This document shows positions 17,593 through 25,838 of a stretch of 64,000 bases of DNA, piece by piece. Below the pieces are notes generated by a model, which saw nothing but the letters and a program-made list of their open reading frames with translations, searched no databases and had not been told where the DNA came from. A program made the translations under genes and the position numbers. How positions within the stretch are numbered: position 1 is the stretch's first letter; the number at the start of each line of letters is the position of its first letter. The stretch is from JANQPA01 sp964548175 (GTDB lineage Bacteria > Bacteroidota > Bacteroidia > Chitinophagales > Saprospiraceae), in assembly GCA_964548175.1 (NCBI GenBank), contig CAZJQS010000016.1, positions 26,125 to 90,124 on the forward strand, given 5' to 3'.

Positions 17593-19159
17593 AAATCAAT
17601 TTATCCCAATCCACGCCGGCTTTGATCTTATCTACTTCCGGCATTTCATCCTCCAGCATCAATTCCTGAACGATGGCCATCTCTTTATCCCGGCCCATGC
17701 CGAGGGCGGCCTTAGGCAGGTTATTTTCGACAAAAAAGGCGATGAACTGGTCCTCATCGGGGTTTCCGTCAAAAATAATCTCATCAAAACGATGGGCATG
17801 GCCGACATACTGCATGGGCGTTCCCTGTTGTACGGTCCAGAAGAAGGGAACGGCCTGGAATTTTTGTTCAGCGCCCGCCATGTTCATGCCGGCGATGCGG
17901 CCCTGCTGGGCAGCCACTTTCCAGTGTTCGATCCGGGTAGGGGTTCCGTGGTAAGGGTATTTTGCGATGTCGCCGGCGGCGTAGCAGGCGTTATTGACCG
18001 CGAGGTATTCATCGACCAGCAGGCTGCCGTCTGTTTCGAGCGGTACGCCTTTCAGGAAGTGAGTGGCGGGAGACACGCCTACGCCGACCACTACCAAGTC
18101 AGCTTCAATGGTCTTACCGCTTTCCAGTTCGACTTTATTGACCTTTCCATTGCCCAGGAAGCGTTTCGGTTTTTGTTGTAAATGAAATTTTATCCCGGCC
18201 TCCTCGTGCATTTGCTGGATTTTTCGGCCGATCTTTTCTCCGAAGGTTTTGGCAAAAGGCACTTTTTCGGGCGCTACTACCGACACTTCGCATCCCAGGT
18301 AACGAAGGCTCTGTGCGCCTTCCAATCCGATAAAGGAACTGCCGATGACCACCACTTTTTTTGATTCCTTTGCCAGATCCCGGATCTGCCGGCTATCGGC
18401 CAGCGAGCGAAGCGTATGTATGTTGCCCAGATCACTTCCTTCTATACTCAGTTCCCGGGGAGTACCCCCGGTGCAGACGAGCAGTTTGTCGTATTCCAGC
18501 GTATTGCCATCATCAAACAGGAGGGTTTTGGTAGCCACGTTGGCTTCTTTAACTTTCTTGCCCTGCAGCAACTGGATATCGCGCTGCTCGTAAAAAGCCT
18601 TATCCCGCAAGGGCATCCACTCCTCGGGCGCTTCATCCATAAGGTAATCCTTGCTGCAGTTTGGGCGATCGTAAGGCATTTCCTCTTCTTTAGTGATCAG
18701 GATGACCTCGCCGGTGAATCCAGCCTCCCGGATGCCCTCCACGGCGTAGGCGCCGGCAGCGCCGCCGCCGAGCACGACGTATTTTTGTTGGTTATCTTTA
18801 TCCTTAGCAACCATTTTGTTGGGAATGCGGTCGGTCATTTCCCCGGGCAGGGAAACGAAGATATCTTCGCCTTTGACGGTGACTTCAAAGGAAGGCAGGC
18901 CATCCAGTCCGGGCGCTTCCAGGTGTCGGCCTGTTTTCACATCAAAACAGGCATGATGCCAGGGGCAGACCAGCCGGCAGCCGTTCAGGGCGCCGTCGGC
19001 TAGGGGTGCGCCGTAGTGAGTGCATTTTCCGTAGACGGCGAAAAAGTCGCCGTCGACTTTAGCCAGGACGATCTCGTGATCATCGCTGATGGAAATGCTT
19101 TTCATCTGGCCCTCGGAGAGGTCGTTGATTTGAGCTATTTTCTTTTTTTGCATAGACAT
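17591..19159 (-). CDS. Rieske [2Fe-2S] / FAD-dependent NAD(P)H oxidoreductase fusion
   Basis: 522 residues. Residues 1-110 form a Rieske domain: C46-T-H48 and C65-P-W-H68 are the cluster ligands. From about 125 a pyridine-nucleotide-disulfide oxidoreductase follows, with the FAD-binding GGGAAGAYA, the NAD-binding VIGSSFIGLEGAQSLRYLG and the YAAGDIA FAD motif, and a C-terminal reductase-like domain. This is the AIFM3/AifA-like arrangement, probably cytosolic and passing electrons from NAD(P)H through FAD to the iron-sulfur cluster; the acceptor is unknown. Start may also be the ATG at 19153. Just upstream is the remnant at 19185. Confidence 0.92.
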   Translation of the reverse strand: MSMQKKKIAQINDLSEGQMKSISISDDHEIVLAKVDGDFFAVYGKCTHYGAPLADGALNGCRLVCPWHHACFDVKTGRHLEAPGLDGLPSFEVTVKGEDIFVSLPGEMTDRIPNKMVAKDKDNQQKYVVLGGGAAGAYAVEGIREAGFTGEVILITKEEEMPYDRPNCSKDYLMDEAPEEWMPLRDKAFYEQRDIQLLQGKKVKEANVATKTLLFDDGNTLEYDKLLVCTGGTPRELSIEGSDLGNIHTLRSLADSRQIRDLAKESKKVVVIGSSFIGLEGAQSLRYLGCEVSVVAPEKVPFAKTFGEKIGRKIQQMHEEAGIKFHLQQKPKRFLGNGKVNKVELESGKTIEADLVVVGVGVSPATHFLKGVPLETDGSLLVDEYLAVNNACYAAGDIAKYPYHGTPTRIEHWKVAAQQGRIAGMNMAGAEQKFQAVPFFWTVQQGTPMQYVGHAHRFDEIIFDGNPDEDQFIAFFVENNLPKAALGMGRDKEMAIVQELMLEDEMPEVDKIKAGVDWDKLI

Positions 19160-19184
19160 ACAGTGTGATGTTTGAAGTAAAAGA

Positions 19185-19406
19185 TCACCTATTCAAATAG
19201 GAGAAGGAGATTGGATGTTCGAAAAAATAGCCGATAGGGCCGTGCCCGCCTCGCGCTCCGAGAACCAGCCCCTTGTCTAATTTCATTCCCGGCCAATGTT
19301 CTTTCGGCCAGACCAGATCGTTGTCAGAGGAAAGGGTCATCATGAGCAACCAAACTTTTGCTTTCGGTTGAGAGATGGTTCTTTGATGGATGTTTTGTAC
19401 GCGCAT
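19185..19406 (-). pseudogene. Truncated SRPBCC-like (polyketide-cyclase fold) gene remnant
   Basis: 73 codons from the ATG at 19406. The segment WPKEHWPGMKLDKGLVLGARGGHGPIGY matches, from memory, the N-terminal half of a family of ~150-residue SRPBCC proteins (pattern WP...WP-M-x-D-x-x-L-x-x-G-A-x-G-G-H-G-P-I-x-Y), here given with its 20-residue core split by the reader's eye. The frame stops right after YFFE, where the family continues with another ~75 residues, and the neighbouring Rieske gene begins 26 bases on. So the 3' half seems deleted. An intact short protein cannot be excluded. Confidence 0.45.
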
Positions 19407-19416
19407 AGGAGCAAAA

Positions 19417-19860
19417 CTAATCTTTAACAATCCGATGAACAATCACATACTCCCCGATCCGGCTCTGCATCCGCTCATTTTCCTCACAAACATCCCATTC
19501 GCCCTCTCTGAAGGATACCTCCAAAGTTACCGCATTAATGGGACCATCGCTGGCAGCCAGGTGGTCTTCCAGTTCCTTGCGGGTCACCTGGCTCTCGCAG
19601 AACTTGATGAAATAATCCTGAATGGATCGCTGCACGTACATTTCTTTGAAATCCGCAGGCTCCCCGTTCTTTTTGATGAAGCTTTTTAAAACAATAGGAG
19701 CAGTAATGATCTTTTTTCCATCATTGGAGGACGTATCGACCGTTTTCTTTTTTTCCATATGGTCTGTATTTTGAGCATGACAGGAGGGAAGTAATATCCA
19801 TAAAATGATTGCCAGGGAAAAAGCTACATTTACAGCCGATGGGACAATCTTTTTATTCAT
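19417..19860 (-). CDS. Small exported lipoprotein, unknown function
   Basis: 147 residues. The N-terminus has a hydrophobic run ending in LLPSC (Cys27), a plausible lipobox, then a polar linker (HMEKKKTVDTSSNDGKK) and a compact domain with FKEMYVQRSIQDYFIKFCE and a strand-rich end. I do not recognise the family. It is divergent from the beta-lactamase-like gene and may share a promoter region with it (19861-19988). Confidence 0.6.
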   Translation of the reverse strand: MNKKIVPSAVNVAFSLAIILWILLPSCHAQNTDHMEKKKTVDTSSNDGKKIITAPIVLKSFIKKNGEPADFKEMYVQRSIQDYFIKFCESQVTRKELEDHLAASDGPINAVTLEVSFREGEWDVCEENERMQSRIGEYVIVHRIVKD

Positions 19861-19948
19861 TCCAGGTATTTAAACTTTAAACAATTTCTTAACCAAAATA
19901 TTCAAAAACATCTGTAATTGAAAATTTTTTACTTTTTGATGGACTATT

Positions 19949-19956
19949 TATGTTTG
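19949..19956 (+). promoter_or_regulatory. Possible -7 box (TATGTTTG) for the beta-lactamase-like gene
   Basis: The octamer fits TAnnTTTG, the Bacteroidota sigma-ABfr -7 element, 33 bases before the preferred start. No convincing TTTG -33 element lies at the expected spacing, so this is tentative. Confidence 0.3.
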
Positions 19957-19988
19957 ATAAAAGCTATTTTCCCGGAAAACATTTCCAA

Positions 19989-21086
19989 ATGACCCGGCAG
20001 CTCCTACTCCTGATCTTCCTCCTGGCTTTTTCCCTTTCTTCCTGCAAGATCGGCAGATTTGTTTTTTACAATAAGGCCAATATTACCGACTATAAGGTAT
20101 TCCCCAGCAGACCGATCGAAACGGGAGACAGCAATTTCTCTTTTCCCAAAGTCGACAACAGACTCCCTTTTGATTCCTTAACCATCACTGCTAAAGGCGA
20201 AAAAAAGAGACAAAAGTTCGAAGATTATCTGATCGATAACGAAACAGTCGCTTTTTTAATCATCCAAAACGACACCCTGATTTATGAAAACTACTTTAAC
20301 GGCTATGACGAAACCTCCATCGTTAATTCCTTCTCGATGGCCAAGTCCGTCACCTCCATGCTGATCGGCTGCGCACTTGAGGAAGGACTGATCGAGTCGA
20401 CAGAAGATCCCATCACCAAATACCTTCCCGAGCTGAAAGACAACGGTTTTGAAAGCATTACCATTGAGCATTTGCTGGACATGCGCTCAGGAATTAAATT
20501 CAAAGAAGAATACCTCAACCCTTTCGGACATGTAGCCACCTTTTATTATGGGACCAATTTAAGAAAAGCCATAGGAAGGTTAAAGCTGGAACATAAGCCT
20601 GGCAAAATATTGAGTTATCGTAGCGTAGATACCCAGCTTTTAGGATTGCTGCTGGAGCGCGTATTGAATGGCCGGACCATCACCTCTTATCTGGAAGAAA
20701 AGATATGGCAGCCGTTGGGCATGGAATATCCCGCCAGTTGGAGTTTGGACAGGAAGAAAAATGGCCTGGAGAAAACGTTTTGTTGCCTGAATGCTCGAGC
20801 CAGGGATTTTGCTAAATTGGGTCGTTTATACTTGAATGAAGGAAATTGGAACGGCCGACAAGTTGTTCCGGCTCATTGGGTCAGAGAATCAGTACAAGAC
20901 ACCAGCAGCAGTTACAACAATCAGTGGTGGCTAAATAAAAATGGCGTTTTTGCAGCAGAAGGCATCCTGGGCCAGTTCATCTCAGTTCATCCCAAGAAAA
21001 ACCTCGTCATAGTTCGCCTAGGAAAGAAATACGGCAAAATCGGCGCCTGGGAGAAGATCTTTAAATTGATTGAAGAAAAAATCTAG
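19989..21086 (+). CDS. Serine hydrolase, class C beta-lactamase family, lipoprotein
   Basis: 365 residues from the ATG at 19989. An ATG 13 codons earlier (19950) overlaps a TATGTTTG match to the Bacteroidota -7 promoter box, so the later start, which gives a clean lipoprotein signal (MTRQLLLL...LSSC, Cys19), is preferred. The catalytic S-x-x-K is S-M-A-K at about 116-119; the Tyr motif is probably YRS near 216, and the last motif is replaced by HPKKN near 330. These proteins hydrolyse D-amino peptides or esters; a beta-lactamase or penicillin-binding activity cannot be assigned. Followed directly by a miniature mobile element. Confidence 0.85.
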   Translation: MTRQLLLLIFLLAFSLSSCKIGRFVFYNKANITDYKVFPSRPIETGDSNFSFPKVDNRLPFDSLTITAKGEKKRQKFEDYLIDNETVAFLIIQNDTLIYENYFNGYDETSIVNSFSMAKSVTSMLIGCALEEGLIESTEDPITKYLPELKDNGFESITIEHLLDMRSGIKFKEEYLNPFGHVATFYYGTNLRKAIGRLKLEHKPGKILSYRSVDTQLLGLLLERVLNGRTITSYLEEKIWQPLGMEYPASWSLDRKKNGLEKTFCCLNARARDFAKLGRLYLNEGNWNGRQVVPAHWVRESVQDTSSSYNNQWWLNKNGVFAAEGILGQFISVHPKKNLVIVRLGKKYGKIGAWEKIFKLIEEKI

Positions 21087-21224
21087 CATATAGAGGCTGT
21101 CTCAAAAGACCTACGGTCTTTTTTCGCGGCTAATACTATATTTCTTTAGCGGTATTTTAAGAGAAAAAATAAAATTTTTCTCTTTCCACTCTCTTTCACA
21201 AACATACGAGACAGCCTCCATATA
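21087..21224. mobile_element. Miniature inverted-repeat element with 11-bp TIRs and 6-bp target duplication
   Basis: GAGGCTGTCTC (21093-21103) and its exact reverse complement (21208-21218) bound a 126-bp AT-rich segment without coding capacity. CATATA occurs immediately outside both ends (21087-21092 and 21219-21224), a textbook target-site duplication. The insertion begins in the base after the stop codon of the upstream gene. No transposase is in the window, so it must be mobilised in trans. The internal part has a CAAAAGACC...GGTCTTTTTT hairpin that could terminate transcription. Confidence 0.75.
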
Positions 21225-21234
21225 CACTCACACC

Positions 21235-21606
21235 CTACTGATTAAACTCAATCACATGCGCACTCACCGTTATCGTTCTTTTGGTATAAAAAGGAGGAAA
21301 ACCACCGATGTGTTCCTCCGTGACGATGTTGATCAGCGCTTTAGAACCGGACTCCAGATTAGCAGCCTCTATCATGCTGGCGTAAGCATTGGCGTATAGC
21401 TGTCGCTTGTTGAGCCCGCCGAAGATCAAAACATATTCGACCTCAGCGGTTCCGGTAACCCGATCTACGATCGTGTAGTTGTTGCTGCTCAAGTGGACCT
21501 GAGTAGCATTTTGATTCTGGTTGAAAATGACGGCATTGTTCACCCCGCAGGAACTCACTAACAAGAAAAGGGCAATTGCCGTAAAAACGGCAGGTATCGT
21601 TTTCAT
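21235..21606 (-). CDS. Small lipoprotein (DUF6567-like)
   Basis: 123 residues with a signal peptide ending in VSSC (Cys20). The body has alternating strands and a YANAYASMIEAANLESGSKALINI segment followed by a YTKRTITVSAHVIEF strand. This resembles small Bacteroidota lipoproteins of the DUF6567/TRL type, where a repeated GSKALIN motif is usual; the match is from memory. Probably anchored in the outer membrane; role unknown. Confidence 0.6.
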   Translation of the reverse strand: MKTIPAVFTAIALFLLVSSCGVNNAVIFNQNQNATQVHLSSNNYTIVDRVTGTAEVEYVLIFGGLNKRQLYANAYASMIEAANLESGSKALINIVTEEHIGGFPPFYTKRTITVSAHVIEFNQ

Positions 21607-21630
21607 AAAAAAAAGGGTTTATTAATTAAT

Positions 21631-21780
21631 ACAAGTTGCGAAGCAACTTTAGTAGAAGGTAGAAGGTATTAGGTAGAAAGAAATATAACCAAAAAAAGTA
21701 TCAATTTGTCCATTTCAGGCAGAAATCTTTCTACTTTCTACCATTTACCATCTACACCTAAGTTGCATCGCAACTTAGGT
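21631..21780. repeat. 150-bp imperfect palindromic element
   Basis: The outer ~50 bases of each side are inverted copies (GTAGAAGGTAGAAGG...GTAGAAAG against CTTTCTACTTTCTACC...TCTAC). Each end carries its own small hairpin: AAGTTGCGAAGCAACTT at 21633-21649 and CCTAAGTTGCATCGCAACTTAGG at 21757-21779. TAATTAA flanks both sides but the surrounding DNA is AT-rich, so a target duplication is uncertain. It fills the gap between the lipoprotein and the first S15 hydrolase. No coding capacity. Confidence 0.65.
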
Positions 21781-21795
21781 TAATTAAATTATCAA

Positions 21796-23658
21796 TTACT
21801 CTTTTAAGGCCTGCTCCAGGGCTGCTTTCCCACCTACTACCGGTAAAGTCAGCATCGTTTCACTCAAATCCACCGACAATTCCGTGCCCGGTTCCGGCCA
21901 TAAGGTAAACTCCCGATCGCTGGAGAAGATCATCAGCCCGATCTGCTGGCCCGCCGGAATGACCTGATCGTCCGGCTGTAAGTCGAATTCCAGTTCATAA
22001 AATTCGCCCGGCGTCAACGGACTGCTCTCCGTCAGCGATTTGTGGTTTTGGGGGTCGGCCCATCCACGAGTGATGATGTTGTCGGTAACCCTGGCGCCGC
22101 GACCTTCACTCCAGGGCAGGGACACCAGCCAGACGGACAAATTAGCCGCAGGCTTACTGCTCGCTACTTTGATCCTCATGCTCGCCAGGCCAGAAATATG
22201 AAGGTCTTCCTTTAACTCCGGCGTCAGATAGATCAGCCGATGGTTGGTGTACTCGGCTTTGGCCAGGGTCGCCCCGGAAAAGGAAAAGTTGTCGACCAGC
22301 GTTTCGACGCCAGGATCGGCGGAAGGCTGCAACTCAAGAGTTCCTTGTTCGGGTGCGCCGGGTCTCAAATAAAGCTCCACCGGCCTGGCTTCCGGATGTG
22401 GGTAATCTTCGTAAGCAGTAGGCTCAGATCGATCATCTTCTTCTCTAACGATCCAGGCTCTGGGGTCTTCCTCCACCCCGTTTTCAACGCCATGCAAATA
22501 GCGGGTAAACCAGCGATTCATGATCTCCATGGGGGGAGCACCGCCATGGCCATCCTGGTGATAATATATTTGCGCCGGTACGCCTTTTTCTTTCACCGCT
22601 TTGTAGATGCGATAGCTATGCTCCGGCATCACGTTCCAGTCGTTAAAGCCGTGGGACATAAGCAGGGCCGCTTTAAATGGCGCTATATCATTCAGATAAT
22701 CTCTACCCGCCCAAAAATCGTTGTAGTCGCCGGTAATCCGGTCCATGCCGTTTTTCATCTCTTTGTCGCGGACGGTGGCATTGTTGTAGGCTCTTTTGGA
22801 CTCATCGCCACTATGGATAAAATCATAAAGCACATCCACATCTTCCCCCAGGTAACCACCGGGGCTTCTAACCAATCCATTAGAGCGATAATAGTGATAG
22901 TAAGAAGTATTGGGAGCAATGGGAATAATGGCTTCGAGCCCTTCCACTCCAGTGGTGGCGGCGGCTACAGGAAGGGTTCCGTTGTAAGAAGTACCGATCA
23001 TGCCGACCTTTCCGGTGCTCCAGTAAGCTTCCACTTTTTCATTTCCATCAGGAGTGGTATATCCATCGGCGCGTCCGCAGAGCCAGTCTATCACGGCTTT
23101 AGGCGCCAGTGATTCGTTATCTCCACCAACGGTCGGCGCTCCTTGTGATAAGCCTGTTCCGGGCGAGCTGGAGTGCACCACGATGTACCCTCTGGGCACC
23201 CAGTTGTTAACATGCCCTTTAGAAATGACCGGGCGCTCTCCACGCCGGTTAATGCCCTTAGGATGGGTGCGTTTGGGAGGAGTGGCGCCGATCTCGTGCC
23301 TTACATTCCAGAATATACCCTCTTCCAGCGAAGCCGTGCCTGCAAAATAAGGACTGCTATTGTAAACGACTGGAAGTTTCAAACCTTCCGTTTCTGTTTG
23401 CTTAGGACGAGTTACGCTTACATGCATACGGTCTGGCTTGCCGTCGCCGTCGGTATCGAAGTCGGTTTCTACCCAAAGATCGTGAATGATCCAGTCGTTG
23501 GGATCAGAAAATGCTTCGACGATCTGCGCCTCGCCGTCTTTAAAAACCGGTTGGGCTTTATCAACGGTTGCTCCTTTTTGAGCCGTCAGGGAAAATGAAG
23601 CCCCCAAGACGAAGGAGAGGGCCAATAACCAAATACGAAGAGAGATCATTTTTTTCAT
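21796..23658 (-). CDS. Exported S15 family X-Pro dipeptidyl-peptidase / acyl hydrolase
   Basis: 620 residues with a signal peptide (MKKMISLRIWLLALSFVLGASFSLTAQ). The alpha/beta-hydrolase core carries GMIGTSYNG with Ser224 as nucleophile; SHGFNDWNV and the HQDGHGG histidine region supply the other triad members, and the last ~200 residues form the jelly-roll beta domain (PLTPGEFYELEFDLQP, VIPAGQQIGLMI). Members are X-Pro dipeptidyl peptidases, cocaine or amino-acid ester hydrolases. NGTLPVAAATTGVEGL favours the X-Pro dipeptidyl-peptidase branch. Export suggests periplasmic peptide trimming. Confidence 0.88.
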   Translation of the reverse strand: MKKMISLRIWLLALSFVLGASFSLTAQKGATVDKAQPVFKDGEAQIVEAFSDPNDWIIHDLWVETDFDTDGDGKPDRMHVSVTRPKQTETEGLKLPVVYNSSPYFAGTASLEEGIFWNVRHEIGATPPKRTHPKGINRRGERPVISKGHVNNWVPRGYIVVHSSSPGTGLSQGAPTVGGDNESLAPKAVIDWLCGRADGYTTPDGNEKVEAYWSTGKVGMIGTSYNGTLPVAAATTGVEGLEAIIPIAPNTSYYHYYRSNGLVRSPGGYLGEDVDVLYDFIHSGDESKRAYNNATVRDKEMKNGMDRITGDYNDFWAGRDYLNDIAPFKAALLMSHGFNDWNVMPEHSYRIYKAVKEKGVPAQIYYHQDGHGGAPPMEIMNRWFTRYLHGVENGVEEDPRAWIVREEDDRSEPTAYEDYPHPEARPVELYLRPGAPEQGTLELQPSADPGVETLVDNFSFSGATLAKAEYTNHRLIYLTPELKEDLHISGLASMRIKVASSKPAANLSVWLVSLPWSEGRGARVTDNIITRGWADPQNHKSLTESSPLTPGEFYELEFDLQPDDQVIPAGQQIGLMIFSSDREFTLWPEPGTELSVDLSETMLTLPVVGGKAALEQALKE

Positions 23659-23855
23659 AAAAAGAAGATTAGTTTTTCTAATAATCTGGAATATAGGAAA
23701 AGTAAGGAAAACATGAATTATCTAGAATTTTTATCCTTTTTTAACAATGAATTAATTTACATAATCAGCGAAATCTGCTTGATCCTCACTGTCATTACAG
23801 CGAAAAAAAGAAACTCGCTTTTTAAAAAAAGCAGGGATACCCATGTTTTCCGTTA

Positions 23856-25808
23856 TCAGTCAAACACCCGCAGTGGTATGCTTATTCGAGAGGGATGAGC
23901 CTCCCCCCGATGAATCCTCCACTGAGGATTAGCGCCCTGTTCCGGTACGCGTGCAAAAGAAGTGGAATCGGCCCCTGCAATGGCGATCTGCAAACGATGC
24001 CCTTCTTTAATCAAAGCTGAAGTGGCATACAATCCCATAGACACCAACTGCGGCTCGCCCACCGGCATTTCAGCGGCGTCCTTTTTCAAAAAGCTGTGAT
24101 AAGGGCCAAAAACAGGATATATCGGCTGCTCGTCAGCAATTTTCCGGTGTTTAAGCCTCAGAATGCCTTCAGACAAATAAGTAACCGCGCCATCGGGCGA
24201 CACCTCTTCCAGATATGCATGCACAGCACCATCCGACTGATCGGAAGTGAGCCACAGATCAAGCACCACATTTCCGGTAAGCTCCATGTCTTGTTCGAAT
24301 GGGGCAGTCTGGTAACGCAGTAAGCTGGAAAGTTCCGGACGGTTGCGGTCGTATACGACATCGCTGCCGCCCAGTTGGGTCATCCAGCGGGAACTGGAAG
24401 TGGTCCCCACTTCAAAGTCGACGGAGTAATCGTCTGCGGCTTGTTCTGATGCGGGCGCTTCTTCTGTCAGCTTTTTTTCTGGTCCAAGAAAAAAGGTAAG
24501 CGTATCAAAACCACGAGGCGGCCAGATGTCTGTTTGCCGCCAGGTATCTGCTCCCATCACATAATATTGAAGTCCGGTTTCGGGAGGTGTTCCTTCTTTT
24601 TTCAAATAAGCGGCAAAAAAGCTTTCCAGCCGCTGCAGTTGCTCCTCCTGCGACCAGGCCAGTTCGCCCTTTGTTTCCTTAAAGGGATCGGTGTCTTGTC
24701 CTCCCCCATGACTGAAAGGAGCGATAAATACGGATTGGGGATTGCTGAAACTGACAAACCTGGCCAGAGTTCCTTCCACCGTAGCCGCGTCAAACCAGCC
24801 GGCTACGACATACATGGGCAGGCCGGAAGCTTCGATTTCTTCCTTGCGACCATAGGGCATATTGTCCATGGCCGTATAGCCGAGCGGACTGATGGGGCTG
24901 TCCCGGTAATGCAATTCGGACATCAATGTCTTTACGATCGGAGAATTATGTGCTGCTACGGCCGCCTCCAGTTTATCTTTTTCTCCATCCACCGGCTTGA
25001 CGCCTCCGGCGACCCATTTCGTAATGGTGCAAGCGCCCCCCTCTATAGGTTGTGGGCTGAAAAAGCTGGACAAAGCGCAGATGTCATTTCGGTCCATAGC
25101 GGCCACCATATCGCTCCAAAGATCGACAAAAGCAGGTTGATATACTCCTCCCGGCGTCACCAGGTGATACTGCGCATCGAAGTCGGAATATAAGGGAGCG
25201 ACTACTTTTAGCGCAGGATGTCCGGTTGTGGTCATCAATTCGGCTGAGGTGCCGGAATAGGAAACACCCAGCGCCCCGACATTTCCGTTCGACCAGGGCT
25301 GACTCACGATCCAGTCCAAAACGGAGGCGTAATCGTCTACCTCCTGCAGGGAGTACTCGGTATCGTGCACACCGAAAGAAGCACCGGTGCCACGCACATC
25401 TACGGTGATGTAGGCATAGCCTTTATCTGTGAAATAAGCGGCAAATCCACCTGGGCGACTACCCGGTGTTTCTCCTCCGAATAATCCGATCACGCGCCCC
25501 AGCAAGGTCACCGGTGTAGCTCTCCAGTAACGCGTGCCTTCGACCAGGGCCGGCAGTTGTTCCGTTCCGCTCAGGTTTTTCGGCAGCCAGACGTCAATGG
25601 CGATCAGCGTCCCATCCTTAGCTGGCACATAGACCGAATGATTGCGATCCACCCCAAAGGGCGTATTTCGATCACCCGGCAGAGGCCGGAGCCCGGCTAT
25701 TAAAAAAATGATCAGGACGATCAGCAACACGGCGCCCAGGATACGAAGTATCCATTTGCCTATCGTACGCCCCGAGCGCGTCGGAGCAGAATTATTTTCG
25801 TTGGTCAT
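23856..25808 (-). CDS. CocE/NonD family (S15) hydrolase with N-terminal membrane anchor
   Basis: 650 residues. One transmembrane helix (about 17-44) follows a basic N-terminus, so it is probably anchored with its catalytic part outside the cytosol. VGALGVSYSGTS holds the nucleophile candidate Ser183, DVRGTGAS is the usual oxyanion-region motif, WFDAATVEG and FSHGGGQ contain the likely Asp and His, and a jelly-roll domain ends the protein. Substrate unknown; X-Pro peptides or acyl esters are possible. It starts 30 bp after the stop of the OYE-type reductase gene, so the two are probably co-transcribed. Confidence 0.88.
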   Translation of the reverse strand: MTNENNSAPTRSGRTIGKWILRILGAVLLIVLIIFLIAGLRPLPGDRNTPFGVDRNHSVYVPAKDGTLIAIDVWLPKNLSGTEQLPALVEGTRYWRATPVTLLGRVIGLFGGETPGSRPGGFAAYFTDKGYAYITVDVRGTGASFGVHDTEYSLQEVDDYASVLDWIVSQPWSNGNVGALGVSYSGTSAELMTTTGHPALKVVAPLYSDFDAQYHLVTPGGVYQPAFVDLWSDMVAAMDRNDICALSSFFSPQPIEGGACTITKWVAGGVKPVDGEKDKLEAAVAAHNSPIVKTLMSELHYRDSPISPLGYTAMDNMPYGRKEEIEASGLPMYVVAGWFDAATVEGTLARFVSFSNPQSVFIAPFSHGGGQDTDPFKETKGELAWSQEEQLQRLESFFAAYLKKEGTPPETGLQYYVMGADTWRQTDIWPPRGFDTLTFFLGPEKKLTEEAPASEQAADDYSVDFEVGTTSSSRWMTQLGGSDVVYDRNRPELSSLLRYQTAPFEQDMELTGNVVLDLWLTSDQSDGAVHAYLEEVSPDGAVTYLSEGILRLKHRKIADEQPIYPVFGPYHSFLKKDAAEMPVGEPQLVSMGLYATSALIKEGHRLQIAIAGADSTSFARVPEQGANPQWRIHRGEAHPSRISIPLRVFD

Positions 25809-25838
25809 GTTGTTCCTTTTTTATTCCACCTGATACCT

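Noticed and set aside
22240..23112. Open frame of 290 codons on the + strand
   Set aside because: Antisense to the S15 peptidase; composition is that of a complement frame.
23713..23898. Small open frame of 61 codons with a hydrophobic stretch
   Set aside because: Lies in an AT-rich 197-base gap and runs into the 3' end of the opposite gene. Hydrophobicity is expected from AT-rich DNA, and there is no homologue that I recognise.
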